A stretch of 63,913 nucleotides of DNA, taken from NCBI GenBank assembly GCA_002238555.1, contig MPMO01000022.1, forward strand, positions 1-63,913, in the 5' to 3' direction. The notes below the pieces were generated by a model. That model was not told where the DNA came from, made no database searches, and saw nothing but the letters and a program-made list of their open reading frames with translations. The position numbers were made by a program, and so were the translations under genes. This document shows positions 40,971 through 49,100 of this stretch, in pieces. This DNA comes from Caldilineaceae bacterium bin34. Its GTDB lineage: Bacteria > Chloroflexota > Anaerolineae > Caldilineales > Caldilineaceae. Positions within the stretch are counted from its first letter, which is position 1. Each line of letters starts with the position of its first letter.

Positions 40971-41752
40971 GGATTATGCCGGAAGTGGGTGTTGCGCAAC
41001 ATCTGAAGGTTGATGGACAGGTCCAGGTCCGAGCGATCGAGGCAGGACTTGAGGATGGACCAAACTCCCTGGCGGGTCATGCGGGTGCCTTGCCGGTTCG
41101 GGAACAGGGGCACCGGACCGTCCGCGTTGGCAGGAGAAGTCCATGAATCGGTGTCCGGACCGTACAAGGATGCATGGTTTGTCTGCATGTGATGCAGGAC
41201 GGCCTGGGCCGGCTCTTCGGCCAAGGCCTTTACGGTCCCGTCGGGCAAGTGCAGGCTGGCACCCCGCGGGCCCACGTCGTCGACGTTGAGCTTCGTGACA
41301 TCGGACGCGCGCAGGCCGGTGTAGTAGACGATGGTCAGAACGGCACAGTCGCGGCGGCGGTTGGCCGCTTCAGGCTGATTGGCCGCGTCCAGGAGGCGGG
41401 CCACTTCGGACTCGGACAGGTGCTTTGGCGTGCTGGCCTCTACCGTTTGGGGAGGCAGGTCGCCGATTTGATCGGCGGTCACCACGCCGTTGGCCGCCAG
41501 GAAGTTCAAAAAGGTTCGCAGCACGGCCATCTTGCGGGCCAGGGTCGTGTCCTGATAGCCCCGGTCCCGCAGATGGAACCGATATTCCTGAAGGTGCTCG
41601 GGCCGGATGCCGGCCCAGTTCGACGCAGCCGGCACGCCCGGGTGGTTCCATGCGCCCAGGAATTTCACCAGTTGCGCCAAGTCCGCGCGATAGGCGGACC
41701 GGGTATGTTCGTTGCTCTTGGTCTCTACGTACTTGTCAATCCAATCGCGCAT
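40967..41752 (-). pseudogene. Tyrosine recombinase (XerC/D-like) lacking its catalytic C-terminus
   Basis: The 261-residue reading frame has the SAM-like core-binding domain (EHTRSAYRADLAQLVKFLG) and the first part of the catalytic domain with the box I arginine (YYTGLRASDVTKL). It stops at MLRNTHFRHNP, which corresponds to the HxLRHTFATHL box; the histidine and arginine of that box are disturbed (LQMLRNTH), and the following GH and nucleophilic tyrosine are gone. About 45 residues are missing and punA begins exactly there. It cannot recombine DNA as it stands; a DNA-binding role is not excluded. Confidence 0.75.
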
Positions 41753-42067
41753 GGGACCTGTTCAACTGCTCGTTTGGCGGGGACGGCTGGAAGTGATCAA
41801 TCTAACATAAGTCATAACAAACAAGTAGGTTGCACCGCTTGGGAGGAGGGGTGCAACCGACCTTGACATCCCCGTGTACAGAGATAAGCATACGCAACTA
41901 CAAAGGGCACCGCCAGATTCGGGTCGCCAGCCTGAAAAAAAGGGGGCGAAGCGGACCTGCAAGTGCTGGAGCAGGAGATCGCAAGCCTGTTGTCGGATGT
42001 CGTGAGATGCTGATGGCATGGTCAGGAACCATATTCAGAGACAGGCCGACCTCGGAAGGAATCCACA
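41753..42067. other. Intergenic stretch with a hairpin, no gene
   Basis: The region between the divergent recombinase remnant and hicB-like gene contains no convincing gene. Its main structure is the hairpin at 41827-41857. The part from about 41860 to 42000 is less GC-rich than its surroundings and may be the eroded remains of an accessory gene. Confidence 0.45.
41827..41857. repeat. 9-bp inverted repeat
   Basis: GGTTGCACC (41827-41835) pairs perfectly with GGTGCAACC (41849-41857) across a 13-base spacer. There is no gene ending close by, so it could be an operator or a mobile-element scar rather than a terminator. Confidence 0.4.
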
Positions 42068-42409
42068 ATGAAGTTGACCTACGCAGTCGTCATTGAGCAG
42101 ACCCCCAACAACTACGCTGCCTATGCCCCGGAAGTGCCGGGCTGCATCAGCACTGCCAAGACCTGGGATGAGATGCTGGCGATGATCCGCGAAGCACTCA
42201 CCGTCCACATCGAGTTCCTGATCGAGGATGGTGATCCCGTACCGGAGGCCATGATGTCCATCGATGATGCCATCGCGTACCACAGCAAAGCGCTTGCCAA
42301 GGCCGACGAGGAGTTGCTGGCAGAATGCGGAAATACTCCACCGAAGATCTCGACCACGTTCCGCATGGTGGAAATCGAGGTTTCCGTGTTGCAACTCGAA
42401 ACCGTCTAG
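42068..42409 (+). CDS. HicB-like antitoxin-type protein, solitary
   Basis: A 113-residue protein whose N-terminus (MKLTYAVVIEQTPNNYAAYA, then PEVPGCISTAKTWDEMLA) is the HicB partial RNase H fold. The usual C-terminal DNA-binding motif is not evident; the tail reads KISTTFRMVEIEVSVLQ. No hicA lies on either side, so it is an orphan or serves another role. GGAAGG precedes the ATG. Confidence 0.8.
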   Translation: MKLTYAVVIEQTPNNYAAYAPEVPGCISTAKTWDEMLAMIREALTVHIEFLIEDGDPVPEAMMSIDDAIAYHSKALAKADEELLAECGNTPPKISTTFRMVEIEVSVLQLETV

Positions 42410-42599
42410 ACCTCACTTGCTTCTTCGATAGCAAGGTTTGGCGGCTCAACGTCTGCGAAGCCAGGGAATCGTTCACACCGGGCGGATGCAGTTTTTGACA
42501 CGTTTCGTCCTGTCCGGCCCACGGGCACCAAGTTTCGCCGTGCGTCTTCCATGTTGGCCGCCGAACGGGGCGCGGGCACCGACGCGGTCCTGCGGGATT

Positions 42600-42614
42600 G
42601 CCGGCCATGCCGGC
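42600..42614 (-). terminator. Short hairpin after the SHOCT/ABC operon
   Basis: GCCGGC-CAT-GCCGGC lies 4 bp past the stop codon of the last operon gene. No T-run follows on the minus strand. Confidence 0.35.
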
Positions 42615-42618
42615 GCGG

Positions 42619-43011
42619 TCACTCGATCAGGACCTCCACGCGAATGCTGTTTTCGTGGTCGGTGACCTCAACGATCTTGCCGCCAACGCCATCCGCCAAC
42701 CCGGCGATCAGTTCGTCCACGTCAATGGCCTTGACCCCGGGCGCGTATTGGGAACCGATGCGCAAACCCAGTTCCAGCAGTTGAACGGGCAGCTGTGCCT
42801 GGGCCTTGACCTGTCCGTTGTGCAGGTTGCTGACCTTCAACCTGACCATCTTGCCGGCCAGCGCCTTGGTCGTGAGGCGGGCGGCCACCGTGTCTTCCGG
42901 GCCCGCGGACCGGTCCAGGGCATCCAGCAGGCGAAAGGCTTCGTCCACCGTGATGGTCCCCGCATCAATCATCTTGAGGACTTGCAGGCGTTCCTGTTCT
43001 TGAACGGGCAT
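42619..43011 (-). CDS. SHOCT-like (YvlB/LiaX N-terminal type) small protein
   Basis: The protein has 130 residues from the ATG at 43011; a GTG three codons upstream is possible. Residues about 8-33 (LQVLKMIDAGTITVDEAFRLLDAL) form the SHOCT-like two-helix motif. The rest is a small beta-rich domain (RLKVSNLHNGQVKAQAQLPV). It is the last gene of the six-gene operon, 57 bp after the ABC permease. The same motif occurs in two other proteins of this operon, suggesting that they interact. No enzymatic signature is visible. Confidence 0.75.
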   Translation of the reverse strand: MPVQEQERLQVLKMIDAGTITVDEAFRLLDALDRSAGPEDTVAARLTTKALAGKMVRLKVSNLHNGQVKAQAQLPVQLLELGLRIGSQYAPGVKAIDVDELIAGLADGVGGKIVEVTDHENSIRVEVLIE

Positions 43012-43076
43012 GGACGGCACAACACGCGCACTAGGGGCTCAGGCGGCCTTCATCTTGCAACAGGCAATCGATTCGA

Positions 43077-43943
43077 TCAGAACTGGCCCAGCAGTCCCTT
43101 CCGGCGGGCGATCCGTTCCGCCACCAGGTAGAGCGACAGACCCAGGACGAACCAAATCAGCGAGTGGAGCACCAGCAACGGGAGCAGACTGTCGGCCCAT
43201 ACGGCGGCCAGCGTCAGATCGTCCAGCGTGACCAGCCTGGCGACCTCGATGCTCAGCGTGGAAGGAAGGACCCGGGTGGTCGTTGTCATCCAGGAGGGGA
43301 AGACGGTGACCGGAACGATGGCGCCGTTCAGGAACAGCAATATGTTCTGGATGAGGTTGGCGAACGACAGGATGTTCTTGAACAGGATGGTCAGGCCGGC
43401 AATGACGAATCCAAGGCCGTACAGGCCGAACATGGTCAGGCCCAGGACCGGGATCAGGCGCCAGTTGAGTCCCAGGTCCAAGCCGAACGCGAGCGTGATC
43501 GTCCCACCCCCCAGCAGGATGACAGCCGTCGTCCACACGAAGTTCGAGAGGGTGCGGCCAAACAGCAGCGCGGCAAAGGGGGTGGAGCCCATGAACATCT
43601 GCTCGATCGTGCCCTGCTGCTGTTCTTCCCGCAGGGCAAAGCTCATGTTGGAGATGGCGAAGATCGAGTAGGTCCAGATGCAGAACCCGACCAGGGTGAA
43701 GGCCAAATCCTCGCTGTTGAACGCACCGTTGCCGACGAAAAAGTTAATGCCCAGGAACACCATGAACAGGCCCAGGACTTCGGACACCACGTTGAACTTG
43801 AAGGTCCATATCAGTTGCAGGCCCTTCCACGTCTCCGCGGCAATGCCCATGACATGGTTCAGTCCCGGCGGAACGGGACGCAGGGAAGCCGGCAGCGGTT
43901 GTGCTTCGTGTCCGGTGGGATGGTGCATGGCCAATTCATTCAT
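43077..43943 (-). CDS. ABC-2 type exporter permease
   Basis: The protein has 288 residues from the ATG at 43943, which overlaps the ATPase gene by 8 bp. Six transmembrane segments are visible (VLGLFMVFLGINFFVG, DLAFTLVGFCIWTYSIFAIS, SLIWFVLGLSLYLVAERIARR among them). The EQQQGTIEQMFMGSTP stretch after helix 2 is typical of ABC-2 permeases. With the ATPase it forms an exporter, probably for a lipid, glycan or antibiotic; the cargo is unknown. Confidence 0.88.
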   Translation of the reverse strand: MNELAMHHPTGHEAQPLPASLRPVPPGLNHVMGIAAETWKGLQLIWTFKFNVVSEVLGLFMVFLGINFFVGNGAFNSEDLAFTLVGFCIWTYSIFAISNMSFALREEQQQGTIEQMFMGSTPFAALLFGRTLSNFVWTTAVILLGGGTITLAFGLDLGLNWRLIPVLGLTMFGLYGLGFVIAGLTILFKNILSFANLIQNILLFLNGAIVPVTVFPSWMTTTTRVLPSTLSIEVARLVTLDDLTLAAVWADSLLPLLVLHSLIWFVLGLSLYLVAERIARRKGLLGQF

Positions 43944-44895
43944 GGTTGGCAGTCCTTCGGGTCTCCTGGATGAAGATGTCCTCGAGCGACGGCATGGCCT
44001 GGGCAATGGAGTTGATGCGCGCCGGCCAGTCGTTCATCGCGGTTGCGATCGCGGTCAACGATGTGTTGCCGTTGGCCGGGATGCTGATTTGCGCGCCGTC
44101 TTCCTCCTGCTTGACGATGGCTCCCGGCCACTGCGCCGAGGCCCGCCAGCCGATTTCGACCGGGTCGCCCTCCGCCTGCACCAGGAAGAGCTCCTGCTTG
44201 TGCAAGCGCTTCAGGTCCGCCACCGCCTGGTCGGTCACCTTCACACCGTTCTGGATGATGACCACGCGTTGGCACAGCTCCTCGGCCAGGTCCAGTTGGT
44301 GGGTGGTTAGAACCAGGGTCATGCCGTAGCGGATGGACAGGGTGCGGATCCATTCCTTCACCGTGACCGCGGCCTCGACATCCAATCCCAGCGTGGGTTC
44401 GTCCAACAGCACGAGGCTGGGTCTGTGGATCAAGGCGCAGGCGATGGCGGTTTTTTGCTGCATGCCGCGCGAGAACATGCGCACCGGATCATGGCGGCGG
44501 TCCCAAAGATCCAGGTCCTCCAGCAGCACGCGGCCCCAATTGTGGACGGCGGTGGCGGGAATGCCCTTGATGCGGGCCGAATAGGCCAGGTTCTGCAGGG
44601 GAGTCAGCCGCCAGTAGATGTTGCGCGTCCCTTCCAGGACGGCGCCCATCATCTGCATGACGCGGCGGGTTTGGCGATGGACGTCGTGGCTGAGGACCGT
44701 GACGGTGCCCTGGTCCGGCAGGACCAACCCGCACATCAACTTGATGGTGGTCGTCTTGCCGGCGCCGTTCGGGCCCAGGAAGCCGATCACTTCCCCTGTT
44801 GACACGGTCAGATCCAGGTTGGAGACCGCCTGCACGGTCTTGTTGCGCGAGGCCCGATAGGACTTGGACAGGTTTTCGATGGCAATGGCGTGCAT
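43936..44895 (-). CDS. ABC exporter ATPase
   Basis: A 319-residue NatA/DrrA-like ATPase: Walker A GPNGAGKTTTIK, a signature region RMFSRGMQQKTAIACALIH (the usual LSGGQ is replaced by FSRGMQQ), Walker B LVLLDEPTLGLD, and switch histidine TTHQLD. After the ATPase domain comes an 80-residue C-terminal extension as in drug exporters. It overlaps the permease gene and follows the DUF4097-like gene by 65 bp. Confidence 0.9.
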   Translation of the reverse strand: MHAIAIENLSKSYRASRNKTVQAVSNLDLTVSTGEVIGFLGPNGAGKTTTIKLMCGLVLPDQGTVTVLSHDVHRQTRRVMQMMGAVLEGTRNIYWRLTPLQNLAYSARIKGIPATAVHNWGRVLLEDLDLWDRRHDPVRMFSRGMQQKTAIACALIHRPSLVLLDEPTLGLDVEAAVTVKEWIRTLSIRYGMTLVLTTHQLDLAEELCQRVVIIQNGVKVTDQAVADLKRLHKQELFLVQAEGDPVEIGWRASAQWPGAIVKQEEDGAQISIPANGNTSLTAIATAMNDWPARINSIAQAMPSLEDIFIQETRRTANHE

Positions 44896-44960
44896 GAGTG
44901 AACTTGTGGAGGTGGAATGCAGTGCGACCGTCCAGGGCAGGACCCTGAGCCGGTCTCGGC

Positions 44961-46157
44961 TCAGGAACCGAGTGCCTGGAGCAGCTGGTTGGCTTCCTCA
45001 ACGGAAATCTTTCCCTCTTCCAGCATGCGCAGGATCATCATCCTTTCCTTGGCCTGTGCCTCCGGCGACACGGGCGGGGTCTGTACGGGTTCGGATTCGC
45101 GAGTTAGGAAGTCCAGATTGGGCTTCACTTCCTGTTCCCACATGGTGCGGGACCGCGTCTGCACGGTCTCCATGGCCTCCTGTGCCGCCTTGACCGCCTC
45201 CTCCTGGATCTCGGAGAACTGCTCCTGCAGGTCGACCCGTTTGTCCGATGTCAGCCCCTGCTCGTCCATGACCACGGTCAAACGGCCGGTTGCGGTTTCG
45301 ATCACCCGTTCAATGTGTTGGCGCACCTGCTGGGCGATGTTCTCGATCGGTCCGGGGCCGCCGGATGCCGCCTTGGCTTCGCCGTTCGCCCCCGGGCGGT
45401 GGCCCGCGGACAGCGAAATCATGCCGCCGGCATTGAGCTGGAAGTTGGCCGATCCGTCACCGAAGACCTGTACCGAATTGCCGATGCCGCTCGACATGTG
45501 CACGGTGGCTCCGGCATCGACCGGAAGTTCCAATGCGATGTTGCCGCCTGCGTTGACCAAGTAGTCGGAGTCGCGGAGCGCCGACAGCTTCAGTTTGGCG
45601 TGGCCGCCCGCGTTCAGGTTGTCCATGCTGTTGACATCCTGAAACTCGATGTGGCCGCCCACGTTGCCCAGGAGCATGCGCCCCTTGATTGCGCGGCCCC
45701 TGGCATGGCCTCCCACATTGGGGATGGAAAGGTCCCCGCCCACTGCGTCGGCGTTCAGGTGCCCGCCGATGGGTCCGGTGGACACGTCCTGTTCCACCCG
45801 TGCCACGGAGCAGTGGCCGCCAATGTCCTTCAGGAATACCGAGCCCAAGCTCCCGAGACGGGCGTGGCCGCCGATCACGCCTCCCGTAACGCCCTCGGGC
45901 AGGTCGGAGACATCGACGTGGCCCTTGCACTCCTCAAGTTCCACACGGCTTTGGCGCGGCACCTCCACGGTTGCATCGCGTCGGATGCGCAGGTGGTACG
46001 TGTCGTTGCGGTCCTCCCATTCCAGGGTCTTGGCTCCCTTGCCGCTGACCCGCACGTCCTCAATGTCCCGGCCCCGGACGACCAGGGAGCAATTCTTGCC
46101 GGAACGAATGGCAAGTTTGGGACTGTCGTGGTTGACCGTTAGCGAGGTTGTGTTCAT
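44961..46157 (-). CDS. DUF4097-like beta-rich protein with a C-terminal SHOCT-like motif
   Basis: A 398-residue protein. Residues about 1-260 are a beta-solenoid-like repeat rich in GGH triplets (TGGVIGGHARLG, KDIGGHCSVA, GPIGGHLNADAV, PNVGGHARGRA, GNVGGHIEFQ), as in DUF4097/adhesin-like proteins. Then come a helical, charged linker (NIAQQVRQHIERVIETATG) and a C-terminal SHOCT-like motif (residues about 373-398, MMILRMLEEGKISVEEANQL). There is no signal peptide, so it is cytosolic. Comparable to YvlB and LiaX, which are linked to envelope stress; order of domains is reversed. AGAGGA precedes the ATG. Confidence 0.82.
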   Translation of the reverse strand: MNTTSLTVNHDSPKLAIRSGKNCSLVVRGRDIEDVRVSGKGAKTLEWEDRNDTYHLRIRRDATVEVPRQSRVELEECKGHVDVSDLPEGVTGGVIGGHARLGSLGSVFLKDIGGHCSVARVEQDVSTGPIGGHLNADAVGGDLSIPNVGGHARGRAIKGRMLLGNVGGHIEFQDVNSMDNLNAGGHAKLKLSALRDSDYLVNAGGNIALELPVDAGATVHMSSGIGNSVQVFGDGSANFQLNAGGMISLSAGHRPGANGEAKAASGGPGPIENIAQQVRQHIERVIETATGRLTVVMDEQGLTSDKRVDLQEQFSEIQEEAVKAAQEAMETVQTRSRTMWEQEVKPNLDFLTRESEPVQTPPVSPEAQAKERMMILRMLEEGKISVEEANQLLQALGS

Positions 46158-46182
46158 GGTTGTCCTCTTGTGTCGGGGCTCG

Positions 46183-46584
46183 TCAGGCCCGGTTCTGTTG
46201 GGGGGCGCGCGAGCCCAGGTTGATCAACGCCTCGTCAACGCTCAGCCGGCCGGCTTCCACCTGGGCCAGTACGTCCATGCGGTCCGGTTCGGTGTCAAAC
46301 CCGTCGGTGCCGGATGGCGCCTCGAGTCCCAGGGCTTGGATGATCTCCTTGAGCCGGGACCTGAGCGTCGGATAGGAAAGGTTGAGTTCCTCCTGCATGC
46401 GGTTGAACTTGCCTTCACACTGGATGAAGGTCAGCACAAACTCGATTTGGTTCTGGTTCAGCGCCAGGAACGGCGACTTGACCTCGAAGCGGCCGTCGAA
46501 CGTGATATCCCCGTCCGGACTGTAGAAACGGGTCACGATCACGGGGCCCCCGGTGATGGGGCATTGGGCTGGCAATTCGGGCAT
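46183..46584 (-). CDS. DUF2089 helix-turn-helix regulator with a SHOCT-like tail
   Basis: The protein has 133 residues from the ATG at 46584. DUF2089 features are seen: CPITGGPVIVTRFYSP, the conserved ALNQNQIEFVLTFIQCEGKF and a region 4-like helix-turn-helix (MQEELNLSYPTLRSRLKEII). Residues 103-124 (MDVLAQVEAGRLSVDEALIN) match the SHOCT-like motif shared in this operon. It probably binds the operon's own control region. The ATG lies two bases after the stop of the leader peptide. Confidence 0.85.
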   Translation of the reverse strand: MPELPAQCPITGGPVIVTRFYSPDGDITFDGRFEVKSPFLALNQNQIEFVLTFIQCEGKFNRMQEELNLSYPTLRSRLKEIIQALGLEAPSGTDGFDTEPDRMDVLAQVEAGRLSVDEALINLGSRAPQQNRA

Positions 46585-46586
46585 GG

Positions 46587-46667
46587 TCAGGCTTCCGGCC
46601 CGCGGGCCGCCTGTGCGGTCCCGGTGCCAACGCAACGGTTTTGATACAGCACTTCCGGAATCTTCAT
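46587..46667 (-). CDS. 26-residue leader peptide gene before DUF2089
   Basis: A short frame, MKIPEVLYQNRCVGTGTAQA plus six residues, starts at 46667 with a perfect AAGGAGG 5 bases upstream, the best ribosome binding site in this part of the window. Its TGA is two bases from the DUF2089 ATG, so DUF2089 is probably translated only by coupling to it. The peptide has no signal sequence and no run of one amino acid, so classical attenuation is not evident. Confidence 0.6.
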   Translation of the reverse strand: MKIPEVLYQNRCVGTGTAQAARGPEA

Positions 46668-46699
46668 GTCTGCCTCCTTGTCCTTCAGTATTATTGAAG

Positions 46700-46755
46700 T
46701 CAACATTGATAATATCACATCAACACTGCGATATACGCAACTTGTCGTGTTGATG
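46700..46755 (-). promoter_or_regulatory. Operator-like half-sites in an AT-rich promoter region
   Basis: TCAACA occurs at 46700 and again at 46720, exactly 20 bp (two helical turns) apart, and its complement TGTTGA at 46748. The inner pair forms a perfect 9-bp inverted repeat, CATCAACAC (46718-46726) and GTGTTGATG (46747-46755). The sites lie 33 to 88 bp upstream of the leader ATG. DUF2089 is the obvious candidate ligand; this is inferred from position. Confidence 0.5.
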
Positions 46756-47142
46756 GTTGCAGAATCCTGAAGCCGACTTTGATTCCCAGCCGGATTCCGC
46801 GGTGCGGGAACGCGGTCGGTTCGGGTTGTGGAGGGTGTGCGGGACCGGAAGCAGGACAAAAGCTTGTGATCGGATGCTCCCGCGGGGACGCCCTAACCCG
46901 GAGGACGTGGACCGTGCAACCGAGGCAAGGTCGCGGTTAAGGGACGGGGCGGGACCGCCCGGGCTATACCGGGGTTTGCAGGCGGCAGTTCACCGCCGCG
47001 CCAACCGGGCTGAAGTTGTTCGAATCCGCTGGGCTGGCCACAGGGCGGGAACTGGCCAACCGGTCCACGGGCTGTCCCCTGTGCAAGCGGCTTGGTCCGA
47101 CACCATCCGCGCCAGGCATTCAACACGGCGCGCAACGTGCGG

Positions 47143-47164
47143 CAGCACCTGCCGGCAGGTGCTG
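47143..47164 (-). terminator. 22-bp palindrome after the SPFH gene
   Basis: CAGCACCTGCC and its exact complement, extendable by several pairs with one G-T mismatch, stand about 80 bp past the SPFH stop codon. No T-run. Confidence 0.5.
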
Positions 47165-47242
47165 TCGCGACCTAATCCTCAGGCGCACCCGTGAGCGCCT
47201 ATGCAGCCACCGTCCGGGAGGTTGGGTTCAGAGGGCCTTGAA

Positions 47243-48127
47243 TCAACTGGACGACTGCTCGTCGTCCTTGTTGAACAGTTCCTTGATGCCGCCCAGGGCA
47301 CCGAGCACCCCGGAGGCTTCGTAGGGAATGAATATCTTGTTGGCTTCGCCCTGCGCAATGGTCTCGAGGGCATCGAGGTAGCGGATCGCGATCAGGCGAT
47401 CGTCCGGTTGGGCTTCGCGGATGGCGTTGAAGACCACGGTGATCGCGTTGGATTCGCCTGCCGCCTCGGTCTCGACCTGGTACCGCTTGGCCTCCGCGGC
47501 CAGGCGTACGGCTTGAGCCTCGCCTTCCGCTTGCAGAATGGCGGCCTGCCGTTGACCTTCGGATTCCAGGATGGCCGCCCGTTTTTCGCGCTCGGCCTTC
47601 ATTTGCTGGTGCATGGAGACGGTCACGTCGGCCGGCGGTTCAATCCTTTGGATTTCGACCCGCACGACCCTTACGCCCCACTTGTCGGTGGCTTCGTCGA
47701 GCACGTTGCGCAGGTTGGCGTTGATGGTGTCCCGCGAGGTCAGGGCCTGGTCCAGCTGCATATCGCCCACCAGATTACGCAGATTGGTCTGGGCCAGCTT
47801 GATCATGGCCACCAGGAAGTTCTCCACGTTGTAGATGAGCTTCACGGGGTCGGTGGCCTCGTGATAGATCACGGCATCCACCTGCACGGCCACGTTGTCC
47901 TTGGTAATGACATCCTGCGGAGGCACGTCGATGACCTGTTCGCGCATATCCACCCGGCGCAGGGTGTCGATGAACGGAATGAGCAGGTTCACCCCCGGCT
48001 GGGCGGTGCGCTTGTAGCGTCCCAGCCGTTCCACAACGCCTCTCTGGAATGGGGTGATGATCTTGAGGCCCTGGACGATGAAGACCAGAACCAGGACCAA
48101 AAGAAGGATTATCGGAAGGTATTCCAT
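47243..48127 (-). CDS. SPFH/Band 7 membrane protease regulator-like protein (paraslipin)
   Basis: A 294-residue protein: one N-terminal membrane helix ([19 protein letters not shown]), then an SPFH domain ([40 protein letters not shown]) and a long helical part ([20 protein letters not shown]). Such proteins form large membrane scaffolds with NfeD partners; nfeD is directly upstream. It may act in lipid microdomain organisation. Confidence 0.92.
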   Translation of the reverse strand: MEYLPIILLLVLVLVFIVQGLKIITPFQRGVVERLGRYKRTAQPGVNLLIPFIDTLRRVDMREQVIDVPPQDVITKDNVAVQVDAVIYHEATDPVKLIYNVENFLVAMIKLAQTNLRNLVGDMQLDQALTSRDTINANLRNVLDEATDKWGVRVVRVEIQRIEPPADVTVSMHQQMKAEREKRAAILESEGQRQAAILQAEGEAQAVRLAAEAKRYQVETEAAGESNAITVVFNAIREAQPDDRLIAIRYLDALETIAQGEANKIFIPYEASGVLGALGGIKELFNKDDEQSSS

Positions 48128-48188
48128 GGACGGTTGACTCCTCGGCCAGTGGCGGGTTGGGTTCGACTGCGATTAGTTGGTTCGCCGG

Positions 48189-48680
48189 TCAGGCGGGGGG
48201 CCACGATACCTGGAGATGGGCGCCGTCCACGGACTGGACAACAACTTCGGAGCCTTCGGGAATGGCAGTGCCATCCGTGGACCGGGCTCGCCATTCCTCT
48301 CCGCGGATCTTCACCATGCCGGAGGTATTGACGCCGTCAATGGCTTGGGTCACGGTACCGCTCATGCCGATGAGTCGGTCCACGCCGAAACTGACGTCGG
48401 GTGCATTGGTGACGCGTGCGGCGAAGGGTCGCATCGCGAAGTATGCGATTACCGTTACACCGCAGAAGACCAGCACCTCCACCACCACGTTGAAGCCGGT
48501 GAAGTAGCTGATGATGGCGGCGGCCGCCGCCGCGACGGCCAAGGGCAGCATGTAGGTGCCGCCGGTGAAGATCTCGGCGATCAGGAACACCACGACGACG
48601 GAGGCCCAAACCCAGTGGCCATCCAGCGAATAGGGAAGGTTCACGGCGGTGTCCAATGCAAGAACAGGGGTCCAGGGCAC
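48189..48680 (-). CDS. NfeD-like membrane protein, short type
   Basis: A 163-residue protein, GTG start. Three transmembrane segments (WVWASVVVVFLIAEIFTGG, MLPLAVAAAAAAIISYF, VVEVLVFCGVTVIAYFAM) precede a C-terminal OB fold (LIGMSGTVTQAIDGVNTSGM, then VKIRGEEWRA). It lacks the ClpP-like domain of long NfeD proteins. It is 61 bp upstream of the SPFH gene on the same strand, the usual pairing. Confidence 0.88.
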   Translation of the reverse strand: MPWTPVLALDTAVNLPYSLDGHWVWASVVVVFLIAEIFTGGTYMLPLAVAAAAAAIISYFTGFNVVVEVLVFCGVTVIAYFAMRPFAARVTNAPDVSFGVDRLIGMSGTVTQAIDGVNTSGMVKIRGEEWRARSTDGTAIPEGSEVVVQSVDGAHLQVSWPPA

Positions 48681-48703
48681 TAGGGCAACCGGGACAATGG
48701 CCG

Positions 48704-48709
48704 ATTATA
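48704..48709 (-). promoter_or_regulatory. -10 element (TATAAT) of the nfeD-SPFH operon
   Basis: A perfect minus-strand TATAAT ends 24 bp before the GTG start of the NfeD gene. The -35 region is poor. Confidence 0.45.
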
Positions 48710-48803
48710 GCCTGCGCGCGGCACCCGAATAGGGCGGTCTGACCTGTTGCCATGCGCGTTGGAATCAGCGTAGTGGTGCGCGTGGCAACGGTTCCGTACC
48801 TCA

Positions 48804-48837
48804 TTGACAAACTTCCCTACCATTTTCATGATTGTCA
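48804..48837 (+). promoter_or_regulatory. Promoter and operator of the AbrB/PIN pair
   Basis: TTGACA (48804-48809), a 17-bp spacer and CATGAT (48827-48832) make a good sigma-70-type promoter about 26 bp from the antitoxin ATG. A perfect inverted repeat, TGACAA (48805-48810) and TTGTCA (48832-48837), covers the -35 and the start site, which would suit self-repression by the AbrB-like product. Confidence 0.6.
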
Positions 48838-48857
48838 CAACGACACGGAATTGCGCC

Positions 48858-49100
48858 ATGCTTCTCAAGATTAATTCCAAGCGCCAAGTCACCTTCCCGG
48901 CTCGCGTACTGGACACGATGGGTCTCAAGCCCGGCGACAGGCTTGAACTCTTGGAGGGTCCGGACGGGTATCTGCTGCGTCCAAGACGCATCGACTACTC
49001 ACGCCTGGGCACCCTTGCCGACAAGATCCCGAAAGGCCATCCGTCGTTTGACCTCCGGACATTTCGGGAAGAGCCTCATGACCCAGACCTACGGAATTGA
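48858..49100 (+). CDS. AbrB/MazE-type antitoxin
   Basis: The protein has 80 residues from the ATG at 48858. The swapped-hairpin AbrB domain is clear: LLKINSKRQVTFPARVLDTM and GLKPGDRLELLEGPDGYLLR. The C-terminal part (GHPSFDLRTFREEPHDPDLR) should wrap the toxin. The toxin gene overlaps its end by 23 bp. Upstream ATGs in frame lie inside the promoter and are less likely starts. Confidence 0.88.
   Translation: MLLKINSKRQVTFPARVLDTMGLKPGDRLELLEGPDGYLLRPRRIDYSRLGTLADKIPKGHPSFDLRTFREEPHDPDLRN

Larger units (their letters stand above)
46668..47242. other. 575-bp control region upstream of the SHOCT/ABC operon
   Basis: No gene is supported. The right-hand limit is the SPFH gene, whose likely terminator is at 47143-47164. 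The section 46680-46756 is strikingly AT-rich for this genome and contains the operator-like half-sites. The middle (46760-47140) shows no clear features. Confidence 0.5.
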
